Translations under genes and position numbers: made by a program
Shown here: one piece after another, positions 60,006-64,000 of the stretch
Layout: each line of letters opens with the position of its first letter
How positions within the stretch are numbered: position 1 is the first letter of the stretch
From: Polytrichum commune
Taxonomy: Eukaryota; Streptophyta; Polytrichopsida; Polytrichales; Polytrichaceae
Direction: 5' to 3'
Length of the DNA stretch: 64,000 nucleotides
Assembly (NCBI GenBank): GCA_950295325.1
Contig: OX485808.1
Location: 5,334,501-5,398,500 of the forward strand
Notes under the pieces: generated by a model
The model's database searches: none
Told to the model about the DNA's origin: nothing
What the model saw: only the letters and a program-made list of their open reading frames with translations

Positions 60006-62129
60006 ATTCCGCAAAATCCGCCTATATATTCGGGTGATTATCTATTAATCTATATATAACCTATTTGGGACAACTGAACTCGTAGATGCTTGTTGTAATT
60101 AACTGCTCATGAATGGAAGCGTACACAAACCGTGTATTACAGCTCCAACTTAGAGAGCTTGCAGCAATCTCAGGATTGGGACATGAAAGAAAGAACCAGC
60201 ATTTGGGGGGGTTCGGCTCTTTATACTACCCGCCTCCGCTTTGGGCATCCTCTTTGGATGCCTTTCCCGCCTGGTCTCCTTTGGACGTTAATTCAAACCT
60301 TCTGACTCAATTTCCCGCTTCTTGTCAATAATAGACAATGTATATTTAGCTTGGCTCTTCGTTGCCCCAACCATCAAATGAATAATTCAACATATATTTA
60401 AAGTTGTTACCACCCTAACTTGGTCAACACTATTCTTCAACTCTTTCATAATTAGTTTTATACATGAATACACCACCACCTTCCCTATTGCCATCTTCTT
60501 TCTCCTTTTATCATTGTTGTATTTTTTTCTCACATCCTTACTAATACCAAATCCCTATATGTAACTTCCATATATCACCATAGTGGATATTTAGTGTTTG
60601 AGTTTACATTTAATGTTACTTACTCTCATAGGGTTAGTAATAGGAAGTGTATGCGTTCGTTTTAATTGTATCAAACACTAACTATCATATAACTAAAACG
60701 GATATAAAGATTTTGATACACTACATATGAACGCATACACTGAATACCAATAACCCTATGACAATATGTAAGATTATATCTATTAAGGGGTTTTACTCTA
60801 CTTGTAGTCAAACATTATGGTATATTTCAAACAATATATTGACAAAAGATGTGCCTGTATTATAAAACTTCATATACTAAAAGTCACTAAATATAATAGT
60901 TAATGCAATTATTTAGACTCTCACATGAGGACTTATATTTTGAAAACAAATAATTAATGTCATGACAAACTTGAATAATTTGGTCAACTTTCAATTTCCG
61001 CTAATTAAAAGAACATATGTTGTGTTGTAATGTGTGCACCCAATATTGCTTCATCCTCAAGGCTCCAAGTGTGACAATAACCTAGTACCTATGTGGAAGT
61101 CATTAATGGAACCATAAACCACAAATGACATTTGGCACGTTCAATCTTTCAAGGATGTTTGAACCTATCGTGAAGTCCCTTGAACTCTACCAATGTGTGT
61201 GAGCAAAACATGCAAAGTTCAAAAGATATGTCCTCATATTATTCACAACATGAAATCTACCTTAAATTAATATATAATATTTCACTATTCCAAATAACAT
61301 GTTAACATGAACAACATCCTATCCATTATAATCTAGTTCTTATGCTCTTCTTACCAGGTGACAAGGTTATAGGTTAATATTGTATCACCTACTTGTGAGC
61401 ACAATATCATTTATTTCCTTTAGTGCGTTCATTCGTGAAAAACCACACATCCATCTTTCACGTTTGTGAATTAGGATGTTGTGATGACAATATACATTTG
61501 TATTGGAAACTACAAGCACCAAGGCCCATGTCATTTGACCTATGCGCCATCCAGTTATGGTTTGTGTTGTTTAGGGTTTAGGGTTTAGGCATCATCAAAC
61601 ATCAAACTGAATGTTTAAATGACTTCATATGATATATGAACTCCATGGGGTTGCAATAGATACATTTGTAATCATTTGTTTCTCCCATGTACTTCAAATG
61701 TGAACTTCTAAGTACATATATTAATGTTCACTCTAATGCTACTTGTTAGGGTATCCATTATAGACTAGAGCATTGTCCTCTACCAACAACCATCATATAA
61801 ATTACAATACATAATCCTAAACTGTTAACCATGTGAATGGTTACCATATTTATATTATTGCACCGTGTAATTGCCTTTGTGGATTGCAATATAATTATGA
61901 CTTACTCCTCTTAGACTTTGTAACACTCTCATATGATTCCGTAAATTACATTATTCATACACCAAAACGATAATGGCTACATTCTACGATGTTATCAATT
62001 CCAACGGGTGATCATTCAATTGAACACCATTAAAATATGAGTTGGCGATGGTGTTAATTTTGTGGAATACCTTAGTCCACGTAGGTTTTTAAGTGGTATT
62101 GAATTGCCGCTAATGAATAGCTGGTTAGA
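60006..62129. other. AT-rich spacer with MITE-like and telomere-type repeats
   Basis: 60395-60460 (AAGTTGTTACCACCCTAACT...) is similar to 23575-23640. 60590-60780 contains GATATTTAGTGTTTGAG and an internal inverted pair (GGGTTAGTAATAGGAAGTGTATGCG against CGCATACACTGAATACCAATAACCC), the same dispersed family seen near 14805. TTTAGGGTTTAGGGTTTAGG is at 61570-61589. No gene is recognised. Confidence 0.45.
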
Positions 62130-63180
62130 AGGCCGGGGCCGGGCGGCCAAGAGAGGCGCCGGCCCTCCTATGTCCCGCACCTAGGGGCAAGGACAACCAG
62201 GAAGGCAATCTCCCTAGGGTGGCAGGTGTCAACACCACAAGCCTCGCGGGCAACCACCTTCACCAAGGAGGTGTCGACACTTGGCAGGGTGTTGGCCCAC
62301 GAGGCTTCTGAGCCGTTGATGTGCCTGGCGCAATCTAATGGCCCGGATTCGAGGGTTTAGGGTGACCCCTTCCGCTCTCTCCTTCTCTCCCCTCCTTTTT
62401 TTTTTTTTTTTTTTTTTTCTTCATCTCTTCCTCCGCGCCAAGCGCCGCTCTTGGAAACGCCGCCGCCACTTTCCATAGCACCGCGCCAAGCGCTTCCACT
62501 CCCACCTGTTTATTTTGTCTTGGACGCGCCGCTTCCCGCTTCTTTCTCTTCATTTCTCTCCTCCTCTCTGATGCTTATCCTCCTTGGCTTTGATTCTATT
62601 ATGTTTCTCACGCATTGAATGACTTCAGTTTGGTTTTGTTGTGTTGAAGTCCTTTCTTGTTGCAGAGTGCATGCAGTGAGTGACATCAGATTAGGGTGTG
62701 ATAGAGAGGTAGTCTCCTCCTCTTTTCTGATTCTATTTTGTTTCTCTCTTCTTGTTGTAGAATGCACGCATTGAGTGACTTTAGGCAGGTTTTGTTGTAT
62801 TGAACTCTTTTCTTGTTGTAGAGTGCATGCATTGAGTGACATCAGATTCGGGTGTGATAGAGAGGCAGAGTTCTTTCAAATTAGGCCTTAGCTTGCAAGA
62901 ATCAGGGTGTTTGTGAGAGGGTTTTAGTGTGCTTGTGAGAATCACAGTTCATCTCAGGTGTTTCTGAGTGTAGATTTTTAGTGATATCATAGAGATTCTG
63001 GGTTCTGGTTCTAAAAATCAGATTTGAGAGCAGCTTGAAAGACTGTGATCAACAAGGCATACAATTTCACTTGACCTAATTTGCTTCATTTATTTAGGGT
63101 CCTGTTTCATATACAATGTATAAGCATTGTATATCTTGTCTAAACATTAAACATGTTATGGAAATTCAACAGTTTTGGGA
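62130..63180 (+). promoter_or_regulatory. Probable promoter/leader region of the right-edge gene
   Basis: 62130-62560 is GC-rich (GGCCGGGGCCGGGCGGCC) and contains a 23-base T run at about 62396-62418 and CGCGCCAAGCGC repeats. 62581-62872 holds a degenerate duplication about 156 bp apart (GACTTCAGTTTGGTTTTGTT and GAGTGCATGCA(G/T)TGAGTGACATC). Composition and position before array C' suggest a promoter and leader, but no transcription start is visible. Confidence 0.3.
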
Positions 63181-63930
63181 GACGACCCAAACCACAATTT
63201 AAAATCTAATAAAACATTGAAAATTGGCTTGAAAATTAAGTTAAAGTTTGGGTCGTTCGACCCAAACTCTTGCCTCATCATGTTTGGGTTGATCGACCCA
63301 AACAGTGCAGGGAGACGAAATAAACCACAATTTAAAATCTAATAGAACATTGAAAACTATCTTGAAAATTAAGTAAATGTTTGGGTCGAGCGACCCAAAC
63401 ATTGCAGCGTCATGTTTGGGTCGTTCGACCCAAACTATTGCCTCATCATGTTTGGGTCGATCGACCCAAACAGTGCAGGGAGACGAAGTAAACCACAATT
63501 TAAAATCTAATAGAACACCTAAAATTATCTAGAAAATTAAGTAAATGTTTGGGTCGAGCGACCCAAACATTGCAGCCTCATGTTTGGGTCGTTTGACCCA
63601 AATAAAGCATATACCCTCAATCCTAAACCCAACTCAAATGATGCCCAAATTAAAATCCTCCAAACATAAGGACTGGGTCTGGCGTCCCCAAACAGAAATT
63701 TATATTTAATGTTGCCAGAAATTGAAATTGGTGGACTCATAGATATAAGCATATACTATACTAATACAACAATACTCTCTAACGAGGACCTATCAAGAAC
63801 ACGCGCAACATGGGTTCAAGGTTTGGGTCGATCGACCCAAACCTTGAATTCATGATGTCAAATATAATAAATTTCTCTCAATCCTCCAAATGTTAAATGC
63901 ACTTTGCAATACTTTGGGTCGATCGACCGA
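63181..63930. repeat. Palindrome array C': same palindrome, 168-bp higher-order period
   Basis: TTTGGGTCGNNCGACCCAAA-type palindromes start near 63247, 63283, 63379, 63414, 63451, 63547, 63582, 63821 and 63909, with a half site at 63183. Positions repeat every 167-168 bp with centres in the order TT, AT, AG. Between them is AATAAACCACAATTTAAAAT-type sequence. One copy (63815-63848) is a perfect 34-bp palindrome, because its flanks TTCAAG and CTTGAA also match. Outside the palindrome the units do not resemble array C. Confidence 0.9.
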
Positions 63931-63960
63931 AACTGACATTCTCGATTTCTTGAATTACAG

Positions 63961-64000
63961 ATGGCCCCTAAGAAAAGACCAGGTGAAAGGTGGTTCATGC
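63961..64000 (+). CDS. Start of an unknown gene, runs off the right edge
   Basis: GAATTACAG is a 3' splice site directly before an ATG at 63961, followed by 13 open codons reading MAPKKRPGERWFM, with a nuclear-localisation-like PKKRP. Too little is visible to name the product. The arrangement (palindrome array, leader intron acceptor, ATG) matches the DUF7869-type genes and the ParB-methyltransferase gene, which suggests another element-encoded nuclear protein. It is divergent from the DUF7869 gene at 58379 and shares its palindrome. Confidence 0.45.
   Translation, partial: MAPKKRPGERWFM

Overview
This is nuclear DNA of a land plant with a repeat-rich genome. The evidence is GT-AG spliced genes, a leucine-rich-repeat receptor kinase with plant-style 72-nt LRR exons, an En/Spm (CACTA) transposon, a Mutator-like transposase, and short TTTAGGG telomere-type tracts at 15321 and 61571. 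The mix of transposon genes (two DUF7869-type genes and a ParB-like/DNA-methyltransferase fusion) makes a seedless plant more likely than a flowering plant, but that is inference from memory. No rRNA or tRNA gene was recognised.

Layout. 2-2002(-): intact, edge-truncated Mutator-like transposase. 2700-2995: 42-bp tandem repeat. 4638-8600: large array of about 106-bp and then exactly 320-bp units, each holding a GGTGGTCGG-NN-CCGACCACC palindrome; a 974-bp solo LTR (5-bp target duplication) sits inside it. 8779-12832(+): seven-exon ParB-like plus beta-class amino-methyltransferase gene with one stop and one frameshift. 12.8-16.6 kb: AT-rich repeats. 16659-17660: array of TACGAACG-NN-CGTTCGTA palindromes leading into 18110-21246(+), a DUF7869-type element gene with one stop codon. 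23129-24260: Harbinger-like non-autonomous element (TTA duplication). 25152-25983(-): broken transposase-like remnant. 30781-41777(-): twelve-exon LRR receptor kinase, apparently intact apart from an unlocated first exon. 47904-53434: complete CACTA element whose transposase gene carries a SET-domain exon. 55327-58379(-): a second, fully open DUF7869-type gene (974 aa). 58560-60005: 79-bp units with TTTGGGTCG-NN-CGACCCAAA palindromes, split by an 831-bp hAT-like insertion. 63181-63930: a 168-bp-period array of the same palindrome, directly before a new gene that starts at 63961 and leaves the window.

How it fits together. The most striking pattern is that four genes (three transposon-type genes and the edge gene) are each preceded by a dense array of long palindromes. 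Every palindrome has an 8-12-bp arm, a CG near the inner end of each arm and a non-conserved 2-bp centre. The arm sequence differs between arrays while the architecture is constant, and in the 16.7-kb array the outer arm bases covary so that palindromy is kept. Each gene also has a probable 3' splice site just before its start codon, so the arrays lie in promoter/leader position. I read this as a family of elements with element-specific palindromic control or recognition sites. Whether the readers are the DUF7869 proteins, the ParB-like protein or the methylation machinery is open.
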